Origin: Cytobacillus oceanisediminis 2691
GTDB taxonomy: Bacteria > Bacillota > Bacilli > Bacillales > Cytobacillaceae
Reading direction: 5' to 3'
Length of the DNA stretch: 64,000 bases
Assembly: GCF_007678455.1 (NCBI RefSeq)
Contig: NZ_VEEP01000001.1
Location: 620,001 to 684,000, forward strand
The stretch's first letter is position 1, and each line of letters starts with the position of its first letter. Below the pieces are notes generated by a model. That model was not told the origin of the DNA. It did no database searches and was given only the letters and a program-made list of their open reading frames with translations. The position numbers and the translations under genes were made by a program. Of the stretch, positions 17,030-26,754 are shown piece after piece.

Positions 17030-19066
17030 ATGTCCGGAAAAGACCTATCTGTCATCTTCGGTGTCATTTTAATAGTTGCGATGCTAATCATCCCTTTCCC
17101 ATCCTGGCTGTTAAGTATACTGATCATGGTCAATATATCAATCGCGCTGCTTGTGCTTTTGAACACAATGAATATGACGGAGCCGCTGCAATTTTCTGTT
17201 TTTCCTTCATTGCTGTTAATTTTAACTTTGTTTCGTCTGGGCCTCAATGTCTCCACGACCCGTTCCATCCTGTCCCATGGAGAGGCTGGGGGAGTTGTTG
17301 AGGTATTCGGTTCTTTCGTTGTAGGTGGAAATGTAGTAGTAGGTATGGTTGTTTTCTTCATTTTGGTCATTATCCAATTCATAGTCATCACAAAAGGATC
17401 TGAACGTGTATCAGAGGTTGCTGCGAGGTTTACACTCGATGCGATGCCTGGTAAACAGATGAGCATCGATGCTGATTTGAACGCAGGGATGATCTCTGAA
17501 CAACAGGCCCGTGAACGACGCGAAAAGGTCAGCAGGGAGTCAGATTTCTATGGAGCGATGGACGGTGCCAGCAAGTTTGTTAAAGGGGATGCAATTGCTG
17601 GTATCATCATTGTTCTGATTAACCTGATTTTTGGTATCGTCATCGGTATGGCGCAGCAGGGACTGGCGATTGGCGATGCCGCTCAACGGTATTCGCTATT
17701 GACAGTGGGAGATGGCATTGTCAGCCAGATCCCAGCATTGTTGATTTCAACTGCTACCGGCATTGTCGTCACCAGGGCAGCATCAGATGGTAATTTGGGT
17801 TTCGACATAACTTCACAGCTAACTGCTTACCCAAAGATGCTTTATGTCGCCGGTGGTACGATCTTCATGCTTGGTTTGTTCACACCAATAACAGATTTGC
17901 TGACCATTCCGCTGGCCGGGTTATTAGCTTATGGCGGATATGCTTTCTCCCGTGTACCAGAACCTGATCAACAACAGCTTCAGGAAATGGAAGAGGATAT
18001 CCAGATGGATGAAATGAAGAGTCCGGAAAGTGTTGTCAATCTTTTGAATGTGGATCCAATAGAGTTCGAATTCGGTTATGGACTCATTCCACTGGCAGAC
18101 GCCAACCAGGGCGGGGACCTCCTTGACCGGATTGTCATGATCAGAAGACAGCTTGCCATTGAACTGGGACTCGTTATCCCAGTCGTCAGGATCCGTGACA
18201 ATATCCAGCTTCAGCCAAATGAATACAGGCTGAAAATCAAAGGAAACGAAATGGCCAGGGGAGAATTGCTGCTGGACCACTATCTCGCCATGAGTCCCGG
18301 AATCGAGGATGAATCGATTGAAGGAATTGATACGGTTGAACCTAGCTTTGGATTGCCGGCGAAGTGGATTACGGAAGAAATGAAGGAGCAGGCTGAAATT
18401 TTTGGTTATACCGTCGTTGATCCGCCTTCAGTCGTATCCACACACATTACAGAAGTAATCAAAGCAAATGCCCACGAGCTTCTAGGACGACAGGAAACAA
18501 AGCAGCTGATCGACCATCTTCGGGAAAGCTACCCTATACTGGTCGAGGAAGCTACGCCAAATCCATTGTCAGTCGGCGAAATTCAAAAAGTGCTTGGCAA
18601 GCTGCTTAGGGAGAATGTCTCAATCAGGAACCTGCCAATCATCTTTGAAACACTTGCTGATTATGGAAAGGTCACAACTGATACGGATATCCTTGCTGAA
18701 TATGTACGGCAGGCACTGGCAAGGCAAATTACCAACCAGTATTCAAGAAATGGAGAAACACTTAAGGTTATCACATTATCTGGCAGGGTAGAAAAAATGG
18801 TAGCCGAAGGTGTCCAACAAACCGAACATGGAAATTATCTATCGCTTGATCCCTCGGTTTCTCAGGGGATTCTTGAATCGGTTGCAAGTCAGGTGGAACA
18901 GCTGAGCATCATGGAACAGACACCGATCATCCTCTGCTCGCCAGCAGTAAGAATGTATGTGCGCCAGCTGACGGAAAGATATTTTGCGCAGATCCCTGTA
19001 TTGTCATATAACGAACTTGAAGCGAATGTCGAAGTCCAAAGTGTCGGAGTGGTGAATATAGAATGA
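17030..19066 (+). CDS. flhA: FlhA, flagellar export gate protein
   Basis: Nonameric export gate protein with an eight-helix membrane part and a large cytoplasmic docking ring for chaperone-cargo complexes. It has 678 aa, the usual size. The family signature is seen in LTLFRLGLNVSTTRSIL and GSFVVGGNVVVGMVVFFIL, with the charged FHIPEP loop including ERVSEVAARFTLDAMPGKQM. The C-terminal domain starts near residue 330 after a Glu/Gln-rich linker. The stop codon overlaps the flhF start by 4 bp. Confidence 0.98.
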   Translation: MSGKDLSVIFGVILIVAMLIIPFPSWLLSILIMVNISIALLVLLNTMNMTEPLQFSVFPSLLLILTLFRLGLNVSTTRSILSHGEAGGVVEVFGSFVVGGNVVVGMVVFFILVIIQFIVITKGSERVSEVAARFTLDAMPGKQMSIDADLNAGMISEQQARERREKVSRESDFYGAMDGASKFVKGDAIAGIIIVLINLIFGIVIGMAQQGLAIGDAAQRYSLLTVGDGIVSQIPALLISTATGIVVTRAASDGNLGFDITSQLTAYPKMLYVAGGTIFMLGLFTPITDLLTIPLAGLLAYGGYAFSRVPEPDQQQLQEMEEDIQMDEMKSPESVVNLLNVDPIEFEFGYGLIPLADANQGGDLLDRIVMIRRQLAIELGLVIPVVRIRDNIQLQPNEYRLKIKGNEMARGELLLDHYLAMSPGIEDESIEGIDTVEPSFGLPAKWITEEMKEQAEIFGYTVVDPPSVVSTHITEVIKANAHELLGRQETKQLIDHLRESYPILVEEATPNPLSVGEIQKVLGKLLRENVSIRNLPIIFETLADYGKVTTDTDILAEYVRQALARQITNQYSRNGETLKVITLSGRVEKMVAEGVQQTEHGNYLSLDPSVSQGILESVASQVEQLSIMEQTPIILCSPAVRMYVRQLTERYFAQIPVLSYNELEANVEVQSVGVVNIE

Positions 19067-20241
19067 AAGTAAAAAAATATACAGCTTCATCCATGCCCGA
19101 AGCAATGAAACAGGTTAGATCCGAGCTTGGCAGCGATGCCGTGATCCTGAATTCCCGTGTGATCCAGACAGGAGGATTCATGGGTTTCTTCAAGAAAAAC
19201 AGCATTGAAGTCATTGCAGCTATTGATCCGGACACTGAGCTAGTCCCTAAACAGGCAAACATGGATAAATCCATGAAATATCCCCCTTTATCGATAAAAA
19301 CAGAAGAAACTAAGGCAGAACCGAACTCTTATAAAAAGGGAGCGGGACTGGCGGCATCTTCAATGGCTGACAAAGATTTATTAAAGGAGATCTCACAGCT
19401 GAAAGACCTGCTGAAATCATCTGGCACTACAGAAGGAATTTCACTTCCAGAGCCTATAAGCAGACAACTCCAGCACTTAAGGGATCAGGATGTGGACCAG
19501 TCCATTATTGATGAATTGTCTGGTGTCATTCTGGAAAAATGGTATTTGAACGGAGCAGCCTCAAGTGAAGGTGAGATAGCCGATTGGAGTGCTCAAGCCA
19601 TTCAGCAAAGGTTAAGCAGACTTTCTTTCGGAGGAGTTACTTTTACAAAGAAATTCGTCAATGTAGTTGGCCCGACAGGAGTAGGTAAAACAACTACGCT
19701 GGCAAAAATCGCAGCTGAATGTGTTTTGAAGCATCAAAAAAATGTAGCTTTTATTACGACAGACACATATAGGATCGCAGCAATCGATCAGTTGAAAACA
19801 TATGCGAAAATCCTCAATGTGCCAATTGAGGTTTGCTACAACATGGACGATTTCAAGGCAGCGACCACGAAGTTCGCACAATATGACGTGGTTTTTATTG
19901 ATACAGCAGGACGTAATTTCAGGAATCAAAAATATGTAAATGATTTAAACGATGTAATTGACTTCAGTGAGGAAATGGAAACCTTCCTGGTCCTGGCGCT
20001 GACTTCAAAGCAAAAGGATATGGAGGAAATACGGAAGCAATTTTCGCTTATCAATATCGACAAATACATTTTTACCAAACTTGATGAGACATCCGTTTAC
20101 GGTTCAATGCTCAATATGGCAGAGAAGTTTTCGACCGGTATTGCCTATTTAACCAATGGACAGAATGTACCCGATGATTTAATCGGGGCCAGTCCTGAAA
20201 TTACGGCCAATACAATTATTGGAGTCAACCACTATGAGTGA
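19063..20241 (+). CDS. flhF: FlhF, SRP-type GTPase for flagellar placement
   Basis: GTPase related to Ffh/FtsY that controls where flagella are built. It is 392 aa: a basic N-terminal domain (MKVKKYTASSMPEAMKQVRS), a linker, an N domain, and a G domain with GPTGVGKTTTLAKIAAE beginning at residue 203, DTYRIAAIDQLKTYA and DTAGRNFRN, then TKLDET. FlhG, the next gene, stimulates this GTPase. The two genes overlap by 8 bp. Confidence 0.97.
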   Translation: MKVKKYTASSMPEAMKQVRSELGSDAVILNSRVIQTGGFMGFFKKNSIEVIAAIDPDTELVPKQANMDKSMKYPPLSIKTEETKAEPNSYKKGAGLAASSMADKDLLKEISQLKDLLKSSGTTEGISLPEPISRQLQHLRDQDVDQSIIDELSGVILEKWYLNGAASSEGEIADWSAQAIQQRLSRLSFGGVTFTKKFVNVVGPTGVGKTTTLAKIAAECVLKHQKNVAFITTDTYRIAAIDQLKTYAKILNVPIEVCYNMDDFKAATTKFAQYDVVFIDTAGRNFRNQKYVNDLNDVIDFSEEMETFLVLALTSKQKDMEEIRKQFSLINIDKYIFTKLDETSVYGSMLNMAEKFSTGIAYLTNGQNVPDDLIGASPEITANTIIGVNHYE

Positions 20242-21100
20242 CCAGGCAGAAAAGTTAAGAAAGCGGCTCATGACAAATATTCCGATGAATGAAGCAAAGA
20301 CCCTTGCTGTTGTCAGCGGAAAGGGAGGGGTAGGGAAATCGAACTTTTCTCTGAACTTCTCGATTTCCCTGGCAAAGCAGGGAAATCGAGTATTGCTCTT
20401 TGATCTGGATATCGGAATGGGAAACATCGAGATTTTAATGGGCAAGCATTCTCCGCTGTCGATAGCTGACTTTCTTTCAGGCAAAGCATCGATGGAAGAA
20501 GTGATTTTTCAAGGCCCGCATGGGATTGAATATATATCAGGCGGGACAGGCTTGAGCCATCTGGTCCGGATGGACAGGGAAAGTGTCGAATATTTTACCT
20601 CAAGCTTAAGTGATGTACTAAGAAAATATGATTATCTTATTTTTGATATGGGAGCAGGTTTGAATGAAGAAACTCTCTCAATCCTTCTCTCGGTAAACGA
20701 AATTTTCGTGATTACCACGACGGAGCCGACCTCCTTGATGGATGCCTACGCTACAATGAAATACATCCATCTTGCCGATGCCGGGCTGCCCTTTTATCTA
20801 GTAGTCAATAGGGCAGGCTCTGTCAAGGAAGGCAGGGAAACGATGGCCAGGCTTGAGGATGTACTCGTAAAATTTCTGGGCAGGACACCGATCAAGCTCG
20901 GTATGCTGCCGGATGATAAATCCGTCCAGGAAGCGGTAAAGCGGCAAATCCCTTTTGTGCTGTTCAATGAACGGTCACAAGCGTCAAAGGGAATGTCGCA
21001 GATTATCGAAAAATATATCAATAAACAGAGCTACAATGCCGAAAAGAGAGATAACAGGAGTTTTACAGCAAGATTGAAGCAATTCCTTTTCGAAAGGTAG
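20234..21100 (+). CDS. flhG: FlhG (YlxH), MinD-like ATPase
   Basis: MinD/ParA-type ATPase that partners FlhF and controls flagellar pattern. I choose ATG 20234 (MSDQAEKLRKRLMTNI), with TTGGAG about 9 bp upstream; TTG 20219 is an alternative five codons earlier. The deviant Walker A motif KGGVGKS is at residues 30-36, followed by DLDIGMGNIEILMG and the Walker B-like LIFDMGAGL. A basic C-terminal tail (NRSFTARLKQFLFER) is likely the membrane-binding helix. Length is 288 aa. Confidence 0.95.
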   Translation: MSDQAEKLRKRLMTNIPMNEAKTLAVVSGKGGVGKSNFSLNFSISLAKQGNRVLLFDLDIGMGNIEILMGKHSPLSIADFLSGKASMEEVIFQGPHGIEYISGGTGLSHLVRMDRESVEYFTSSLSDVLRKYDYLIFDMGAGLNEETLSILLSVNEIFVITTTEPTSLMDAYATMKYIHLADAGLPFYLVVNRAGSVKEGRETMARLEDVLVKFLGRTPIKLGMLPDDKSVQEAVKRQIPFVLFNERSQASKGMSQIIEKYINKQSYNAEKRDNRSFTARLKQFLFER

Positions 21101-21107
21101 TGGTCGA

Positions 21108-22196
21108 GTGGAAAAGATAAGAGTTCTCATCGTAGATGATTCAGCTTTCATGAGAAAGCTGATCAGCGACTTTCTATCAGAACACCCAGAGATAGAGGTT
21201 ATTGGCTCGGCGCGAAACGGAGAGGATGCAGTAAAGAAATTCCGGGAAATGCGCCCTGATGTCATTACGCTTGATGTCGAAATGCCAAAACTGAATGGGC
21301 TCGATGTCCTGAAAATAATCATGCAGGAACGCCCGCTTCCAGTCGTCATGCTTTCCAGCACGACTAAAGAAGGTGCGGACACGACACTGCAGGCAATTCA
21401 GGCAGGTGCTGTGGATTTTGTGGCAAAGCCTTCAGGATCCATATCAATTGATCTACATAAAGTCAAAACAGAGTTAATTCAGAAAGTGTTGTCTGCGAGC
21501 AAGGCAAATCTATCCAAAATAAACAGTCAGCACGAACCAAGAACGGTCAGGAAACAGTTATCCATTGCAATAGAACCAGAGAAAAAGCCAGCTGAGGCCC
21601 TGTACAACAGAAGATTCAGTCAAGAATCAAAAAAAATCGTCTGTATCGGAACTTCAACAGGCGGGCCAAGGGCTCTGCAGCAAGTTTTAACATCACTTCC
21701 AAAAGATATCTGCGTGCCTGTGCTTGTTGTCCAGCACATGCCGCCTGGCTTTACCAAGTCCCTTGCCAGCCGACTAAATTCCTTGAGCGAGATTACCGTC
21801 AAGGAAGCGGAGGATGGAGAGCTGCTGCAAAAAGGAACAGCATATATAGCACCTGGAGGATTTCATCTCGAGGTTAAGAGTGTTGGCCCGGCTCTGGCAA
21901 TCAGCCTGAGTCAATCACCTCCCCGAAACGGTCATCGTCCTTCCGTGGACGTAATGTTCGAGTCGGTCAGTACCATCCAGAATTACTCGAAAATCGCTGT
22001 CATCATGACCGGGATGGGTGCGGATGGCTCAAAAGGGCTGGTTGAATTGAAAAAGAACGGCATGGTAAAAGCGATTGCCGAATCGCAGGATACATCGATT
22101 GTATTTGGGATGCCTAAAGCAGCGATTGCAACGAACATGGTTGATGAAGTGGCAAATGTCGATCACATTGCTGACACAATCATGAATTATATTTAA
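21108..22196 (+). CDS. cheB: CheB, chemoreceptor methylesterase response regulator
   Basis: Removes methyl groups from chemoreceptors after phosphorylation by CheA. The receiver domain has D56 as phospho-acceptor (ITLDVEMPKL). A linker leads to the catalytic domain with the Ser-His-Asp triad visible at S183 (GTSTGGP), H210 (VVQHMPPGF) and D306 (MTGMGADG). It is 362 aa with a GTG start at 21108. No cheR is in the window; in B. subtilis cheR lies elsewhere. Confidence 0.96.
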   Translation: MEKIRVLIVDDSAFMRKLISDFLSEHPEIEVIGSARNGEDAVKKFREMRPDVITLDVEMPKLNGLDVLKIIMQERPLPVVMLSSTTKEGADTTLQAIQAGAVDFVAKPSGSISIDLHKVKTELIQKVLSASKANLSKINSQHEPRTVRKQLSIAIEPEKKPAEALYNRRFSQESKKIVCIGTSTGGPRALQQVLTSLPKDICVPVLVVQHMPPGFTKSLASRLNSLSEITVKEAEDGELLQKGTAYIAPGGFHLEVKSVGPALAISLSQSPPRNGHRPSVDVMFESVSTIQNYSKIAVIMTGMGADGSKGLVELKKNGMVKAIAESQDTSIVFGMPKAAIATNMVDEVANVDHIADTIMNYI

Positions 22197-22215
22197 GGCC
22201 GGAGGTGCGGTGCAC

Positions 22216-24279
22216 ATGGAATTAAACCAATATCTTGAAGTGTTTTTAGAAGAAAGTAGAGAGCATTTGCAGAACTGTAATGAGCAGCTGCTCGAGCTGG
22301 AGAAAAATCCACAGGATTTATCGATCATTAATGAAATTTTTAGATCTGCCCACACGTTAAAAGGGATGTCAGCAACGATGGGATATGAGGATCTCGCTAG
22401 CCTGACGCATCAAATGGAAAACGTTCTTGATGCTATCCGCAATAATCGTTTGCTCACGACTCCAGAAATACTCGATGTTATCTTTATGGCTGTTGACCAT
22501 CTCGAGGAAATGGTTGAATCAATTGCTGCCGGAGGAGATGGGAAGAAGAACGTTTCCGATACAGTCGAGAAGTTGAAGTTAATTGAAAAGGGAGAGCCCT
22601 TGTCCCGTTCGGCAGATTTGGAAGTGGCTGCTGCTGCAACGCTTGAAGCATCTCCTAAGTCCTCCTCCAACTATGATGAATTTGAACTGACCGTTTTAAA
22701 GCAGTCTAAAGAGCAGGGGTTCGGTGTGTATGAAATACAAATCGGATTGCGTGAAGATTGCCTGCTGAAAGCTGCCCGGGTGTACATGGTATTTGAAGTG
22801 CTGGAAAAAATCGGAGAGGTAATCAAAGCGAACCCTTCAGTTGAACAGCTAGAGGAAGAGCAGTTTGATGATGAGTTTTCTGTAACGATCATCACAAGGG
22901 AGAATCCTGAAGATGTCAAAGGCAAGATCATGAAGGTATCTGAAGTGGTCAAAACGGATGTAATGCCAATCGATTTCAATACAGCAAACCCGGAATTAAC
23001 GATTGAAATCCCGGAAAAAAAAGCCGTTGCAGATACAGAAAAGGCCCCAGCAGCTGAATCGTCCTCTGCCAATGCAATATCAGAGGCAGCGCCTGTCCAA
23101 GACGGTAAGAGCAGCATTAAACAGCAGACTAATAGCAAAACTATCCGTGTAAATATCGAACGGCTCGATATTCTCATGAATTTATTTGAAGAATTAGTCA
23201 TCGACCGCGGCCGATTAGAGCAAATATCCAAGGAATTGGAGAATGGTGAACTAACTGAAACGGTTGAGCGTATGTCCAGGATTTCCGGAGACTTGCAAAA
23301 CATCATCTTGAATATGCGGATGGTGCAGGTGGAGACGGTATTCAATCGTTTCCCTAGAATGATTCGCCAATTAGCGAGGGACTTGAATAAAAAAATCAAT
23401 CTTGAAATCGTCGGCGCGGAAACAGAATTGGATCGTACTGTCATTGATGAAATAGGCGACCCGCTTGTGCACTTACTGCGAAATTCTGTAGACCATGGCA
23501 TTGAATCACCCGAAGCTCGCAGGGCCAAGGGCAAGAACGAAGAAGGAACCGTGGTGCTGCGTGCATTCCATAGCGGAAACCATGTGTTCATTGAAATTGA
23601 AGATGATGGTGCTGGAATCAACAAAGACAAAGTATTGCAAAAAGCCATCAGCAAGGGAATCATTACGGAACAATCTGCTGCTGGCTTTACGGATAAACAA
23701 GCATTTGAATTGATTCTTTCATCAGGTTTTTCTACAGCAGAGACTATTTCGGATATCTCAGGACGTGGAGTAGGCCTGGATGTTGTTAAGAATACCATCG
23801 AATCACTGGGAGGCTCGATTTCTATTGATTCCAAGGAGAATCAGGGCACGATCTTCTCGATACAGCTTCCGCTTACATTATCAATCATTTCGGTCATGTT
23901 AGTGGAAATCCAGAAAGAGAAATTCGCTATTCCTCTGTCTTCCATCATTGAGACAGCGATAATCAAGGATTCTGAAATCATGAATGCCCATAATCAAAAG
24001 GTGATTGATTTCAGGGGCAAGGTCGTCCCGCTGCTATTCCTAAAAGATATCTTCGAGGTTCCTTACGAAGGTGATGAGGATCAATTCCACTCTGTCATTA
24101 TCGTTCGAAAAGGAGATAAAATGGCTGGTTTGATCGTCGACTCCTTCATTGGCCAGCAAGAGGTAGTCCTTAAATCGCTAGGAAATTACTTAACCAATGT
24201 TTTTGCGATTTCCGGTGCAACGATTCTTGGTGATGGCCAGGTAGCATTGATCGTGGATTGCAACGCATTGATTAAATAG
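22216..24279 (+). CDS. cheA: CheA, chemotaxis histidine kinase
   Basis: Central kinase of chemotaxis. I choose ATG 22216 (MELNQYLEVFLEES), 8 bp after GGAGGTG; the GTG at 22210 is too close. The 687-aa protein has an HPt domain with H46 (SAHTLKGMSATMG), a CheY/CheB-binding P2 domain, a dimerisation domain near residues 305-370, a HATPase domain with the N-box LVHLLRNSVDHGIE near residue 415 and GRGVGLDVVKN, and a C-terminal CheW-like domain. A small hairpin follows the stop codon (24281-24300). Confidence 0.98.
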   Translation: MELNQYLEVFLEESREHLQNCNEQLLELEKNPQDLSIINEIFRSAHTLKGMSATMGYEDLASLTHQMENVLDAIRNNRLLTTPEILDVIFMAVDHLEEMVESIAAGGDGKKNVSDTVEKLKLIEKGEPLSRSADLEVAAAATLEASPKSSSNYDEFELTVLKQSKEQGFGVYEIQIGLREDCLLKAARVYMVFEVLEKIGEVIKANPSVEQLEEEQFDDEFSVTIITRENPEDVKGKIMKVSEVVKTDVMPIDFNTANPELTIEIPEKKAVADTEKAPAAESSSANAISEAAPVQDGKSSIKQQTNSKTIRVNIERLDILMNLFEELVIDRGRLEQISKELENGELTETVERMSRISGDLQNIILNMRMVQVETVFNRFPRMIRQLARDLNKKINLEIVGAETELDRTVIDEIGDPLVHLLRNSVDHGIESPEARRAKGKNEEGTVVLRAFHSGNHVFIEIEDDGAGINKDKVLQKAISKGIITEQSAAGFTDKQAFELILSSGFSTAETISDISGRGVGLDVVKNTIESLGGSISIDSKENQGTIFSIQLPLTLSIISVMLVEIQKEKFAIPLSSIIETAIIKDSEIMNAHNQKVIDFRGKVVPLLFLKDIFEVPYEGDEDQFHSVIIVRKGDKMAGLIVDSFIGQQEVVLKSLGNYLTNVFAISGATILGDGQVALIVDCNALIK

Positions 24280-24280
24280 A

Positions 24281-24300
24281 TTCCTTGGCTGGCTAAGGAA
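24281..24300 (+). repeat. Small inverted repeat between cheA and cheW
   Basis: TTCCTT (24281-24286) and AAGGAA (24295-24300) with an 8-nt loop. There is no T-run after it, so it is not a normal terminator. It may mark an mRNA-processing point between cheA and cheW; this is weak. Confidence 0.3.
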
Positions 24301-24325
24301 GAATGATATTTTAGGAGTGATGAAG

Positions 24326-24781
24326 ATGGCTGAAAGTTTGGTTTCAGATTTGAAAGTGATCGTATTCCAATTGAATCAAAAAGAATATGCGGTTCCTGTT
24401 AGTCAGGTTAGGTCAATTGAAAAAATCATGCATATCACAAGAGTTCCACATGTGAACCCGTTTGTGAAAGGGGTTATGAACCTTAGAGGAGTGGTTACTC
24501 CGCTATTGGATTTGCGTGTCAGGTTCGGCATGGAGGAACAAAGTTACTCAGACAGCACTCGAGTTATCATTGTTGCGGATGAGGATAAAGAAGTAGGTTT
24601 GATTGTGGATGGAGCAAATGACGTCATTGATATACCGTCAAGCATGATTGAACCCCCGCCGGAGGTAGTAGGCCTTGCTGCAGAGGGGTTCATCAAAGGA
24701 GTTGCCAATCTCGACAGAAGGTTATTGATTTTAATTGATTTGGATAAAATTCTTGAGTCCGATGAAGAAAAAGCTTTATAG
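24326..24781 (+). CDS. cheW: CheW, receptor-kinase coupling protein
   Basis: Adaptor that links chemoreceptors to CheA. ATG 24326 (MAESLVSDLKVIVFQLNQ) has TTAGGAGTGA upstream at good spacing; the GTG 24317 and ATG 24320 starts overlap or crowd that site. The 151-aa product is a single SH3-like CheW domain with YAVPVSQVRSIEK, then VMNLRGVVTPLLDLRVRFG and LIVDGANDVIDI. It is followed by cheC. Confidence 0.96.
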   Translation: MAESLVSDLKVIVFQLNQKEYAVPVSQVRSIEKIMHITRVPHVNPFVKGVMNLRGVVTPLLDLRVRFGMEEQSYSDSTRVIIVADEDKEVGLIVDGANDVIDIPSSMIEPPPEVVGLAAEGFIKGVANLDRRLLILIDLDKILESDEEKAL

Positions 24782-24799
24782 GCGGAAAGGAATCTGGCT

Positions 24800-25441
24800 A
24801 TGACTTTTCTAAAAAGCATTTCGGACGTTCACCTGGATATTTTAAAAGAGGTAGGTAATATTGGAGCTGGACATGCTGCAACAGCCTTATCTACCTTAAT
24901 GAATAAAAAGATTGATATGAAGGTGCCCAGTGTCAGAGTTGTGTCTTTCGATGAAGTGATGGAACTGGCAGGAGGCGCGGACAATGTTGTAGCGAGCGTA
25001 TTCCTCCGGATTGAGGGGGAGGCTCCAGGGAGTATGTTTTTTATCCTTCCTCTCCCTCAGGCAGAAAAATATATCCGCCAGCTGACTAAGAACCAGACAT
25101 TCACATTCACCGATGAACAGGACAATGAGCTGGCATTGTCGGCACTTCAAGAATTAGGGAATATTCTATCAGGTTCATATCTTTCTTCATTGTCCGATTT
25201 TACAAATTTGAGCCTGTATCCATCTGTTCCTGCTCTTAGTATTGATATGGTGGGGGCAGTCATCAGTTTTGGGCTGTTGGAGTTATCACAGGTAAGTGAT
25301 TACGCAATCGTGATTGATACTGCACTGGATGAAGAAGATGCAAAGCTGCCAGAAAGTGTGAAAGGCCATTTCTTTTTGTTGCCTGATCCCGATTCATTCC
25401 ATATCATTTTTTCTGCGCTGGGAGTAAAGGTGGATGCATAA
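24800..25441 (+). CDS. cheC: CheC, CheY-P phosphatase
   Basis: Phosphatase in the Gram-positive chemotaxis adaptation system; it binds CheD. It has 213 aa and two phosphatase-type helices: DILKEVGNIGAGHAATALST near the N-terminus and SALQELGNILSGSYLSSLSD in the middle, each with the Glu and Asn needed for CheY-P hydrolysis. The cheD start overlaps its end by 8 bp, fitting their physical interaction. Confidence 0.96.
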   Translation: MTFLKSISDVHLDILKEVGNIGAGHAATALSTLMNKKIDMKVPSVRVVSFDEVMELAGGADNVVASVFLRIEGEAPGSMFFILPLPQAEKYIRQLTKNQTFTFTDEQDNELALSALQELGNILSGSYLSSLSDFTNLSLYPSVPALSIDMVGAVISFGLLELSQVSDYAIVIDTALDEEDAKLPESVKGHFFLLPDPDSFHIIFSALGVKVDA

Positions 25442-25931
25442 AACAGCAGAAATCATTAAAGTGGGCATTGCCGATATGAATATTGTGAAAGTTCCTGATT
25501 TGATCCGGACCACTGGACTGGGATCATGTGTTGGCGTAGTGCTGTATGATCAGGGTGCTGAATTGGCTGGCATGGCGCATGTTATGCTTCCCGATTCATT
25601 ACTCTCCCGTACCGAACCGCTGAATAAGGCGAAATTCGCTGATACAGCAATCAAAGAACTTTTGGAGCTCATGATTCAATCAGGTGCAAGACAGGCAGGC
25701 ATTAAAGCAAAGATTGCCGGGGGCGCACAAATGTTCCAATTTTCAGGCAGCAGTGACATGATGAGAATCGGACCAAGGAATGTAGAGGCAGTTTTACAGG
25801 AATTGAAAGAATTTCGTATCCCGCTTATGGCCCACGATGTCGGCGGCAATAGCGGCAGGACCATAGAATTCGACCCGAAGACCGGTTTAATGCAGATCAG
25901 GACTGTGAATAAAGGGAATAGTGAGATTTAG
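25434..25931 (+). CDS. cheD: CheD, chemoreceptor glutamine deamidase
   Basis: Deamidates receptor glutamines and is regulated by CheC. The 165-aa protein keeps the catalytic pair: C32 in TTGLGSCVGVVLYD and H49 in GMAHVMLPDS, plus the C-terminal IAGGAQMF and DVGGNSGRTI elements. It overlaps cheC by 8 bp (ATGCATAA). sigD follows. Confidence 0.95.
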   Translation: MHKTAEIIKVGIADMNIVKVPDLIRTTGLGSCVGVVLYDQGAELAGMAHVMLPDSLLSRTEPLNKAKFADTAIKELLELMIQSGARQAGIKAKIAGGAQMFQFSGSSDMMRIGPRNVEAVLQELKEFRIPLMAHDVGGNSGRTIEFDPKTGLMQIRTVNKGNSEI

Positions 25932-25979
25932 TTTGGATAGCAACTAGAAAAAAGCGTAATGCGCGTGAGGAGGATGACA

Positions 25980-26741
25980 ATGGTGCGAGGATCCACTTCG
26001 GAAGAACAGATTACATGGGATAAATGGGTACAATCCCGAGATCCGGATGCGGGGAATATGCTGATAAAAAAATATATGCCACTTGTTTCCTACCATGTGC
26101 AAAGAATCTCTGTGAGTCTTCCGAAGAGTGTTTCCAGGGATGATTTAAGAAGTTTAGGAATGATTGGATTATATGATGCTCTGGAAAAATTCGATCCAAA
26201 CAGGGATCTGAAGTTTGATACATATTCTTCATTTCGGATTCGCGGGGCAATTTTGGACGGATTAAGAAAGGAAGACTGGCTCCCAAGAAGTACCCGGGAA
26301 AAAGCAAAGAAAATAGACGCAGCAATTGAGAGGCTCGAACAGCGCCACATGCGCAATGCGACCATCGAGGAAATCGCCACAGAATTGAATATGGATGAAA
26401 CGGAGATATACACGACTATAAATGAACATTTTTTCGCGAATGTCCTCTCAATAGATGAGCATCCAAATGAAAATGATGAGCGTGATAACCAGTCATTCAT
26501 AATCAAGGACGATAAGGCTGAAATTCCTGAGGACAAGCTGATAAAGTCTGAACTGCTTGAAGAAGTAGCTGATAAAATCTCTAAATTGAATGATAAAGAG
26601 CAGCTTGTATTAAGTTTGTTTTACAAAGAAGAATTAACGTTAACAGAAATCGGTCAAGTCATGAATTTATCTACCTCCAGAATTTCGCAGATTCATTCAA
26701 AGGCAATTTTTAAGCTAAGAAAATGGCTGGAGTCAGCCTGA
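25980..26741 (+). CDS. sigD: Sigma-D (FliA family), flagellar sigma factor
   Basis: Sigma-28 factor for late flagellar, chemotaxis and autolysin genes. I choose ATG 25980 (MVRGSTSEEQITWDKWV), 6 bp after GAGGAGG; upstream ATGs at 25959 and 25974 overlap or abut that site. The 253-aa product has region 2 (LRSLGMIGLYDALEKFDPNR, FDTYSSFRIRGAILDGLRKE, DWLPRSTREKAKKI) and region 4 (EQLVLSLFYKEELTLTEIG, NLSTSRISQIHSKAIFKLRK). Its late position in the fla/che operon is linked in B. subtilis to expression heterogeneity. Confidence 0.97.
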   Translation: MVRGSTSEEQITWDKWVQSRDPDAGNMLIKKYMPLVSYHVQRISVSLPKSVSRDDLRSLGMIGLYDALEKFDPNRDLKFDTYSSFRIRGAILDGLRKEDWLPRSTREKAKKIDAAIERLEQRHMRNATIEEIATELNMDETEIYTTINEHFFANVLSIDEHPNENDERDNQSFIIKDDKAEIPEDKLIKSELLEEVADKISKLNDKEQLVLSLFYKEELTLTEIGQVMNLSTSRISQIHSKAIFKLRKWLESA

Positions 26742-26754
26742 TAGAAGGCAGGAG

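Noticed and set aside
22671-23834. 387-codon open frame on the minus strand opposite cheA
   Set aside because: The translation is Ser/Thr/Ile-rich with no domain pattern, it lies fully inside a clear cheA gene, and it is a typical antisense shadow of a highly constrained coding frame.
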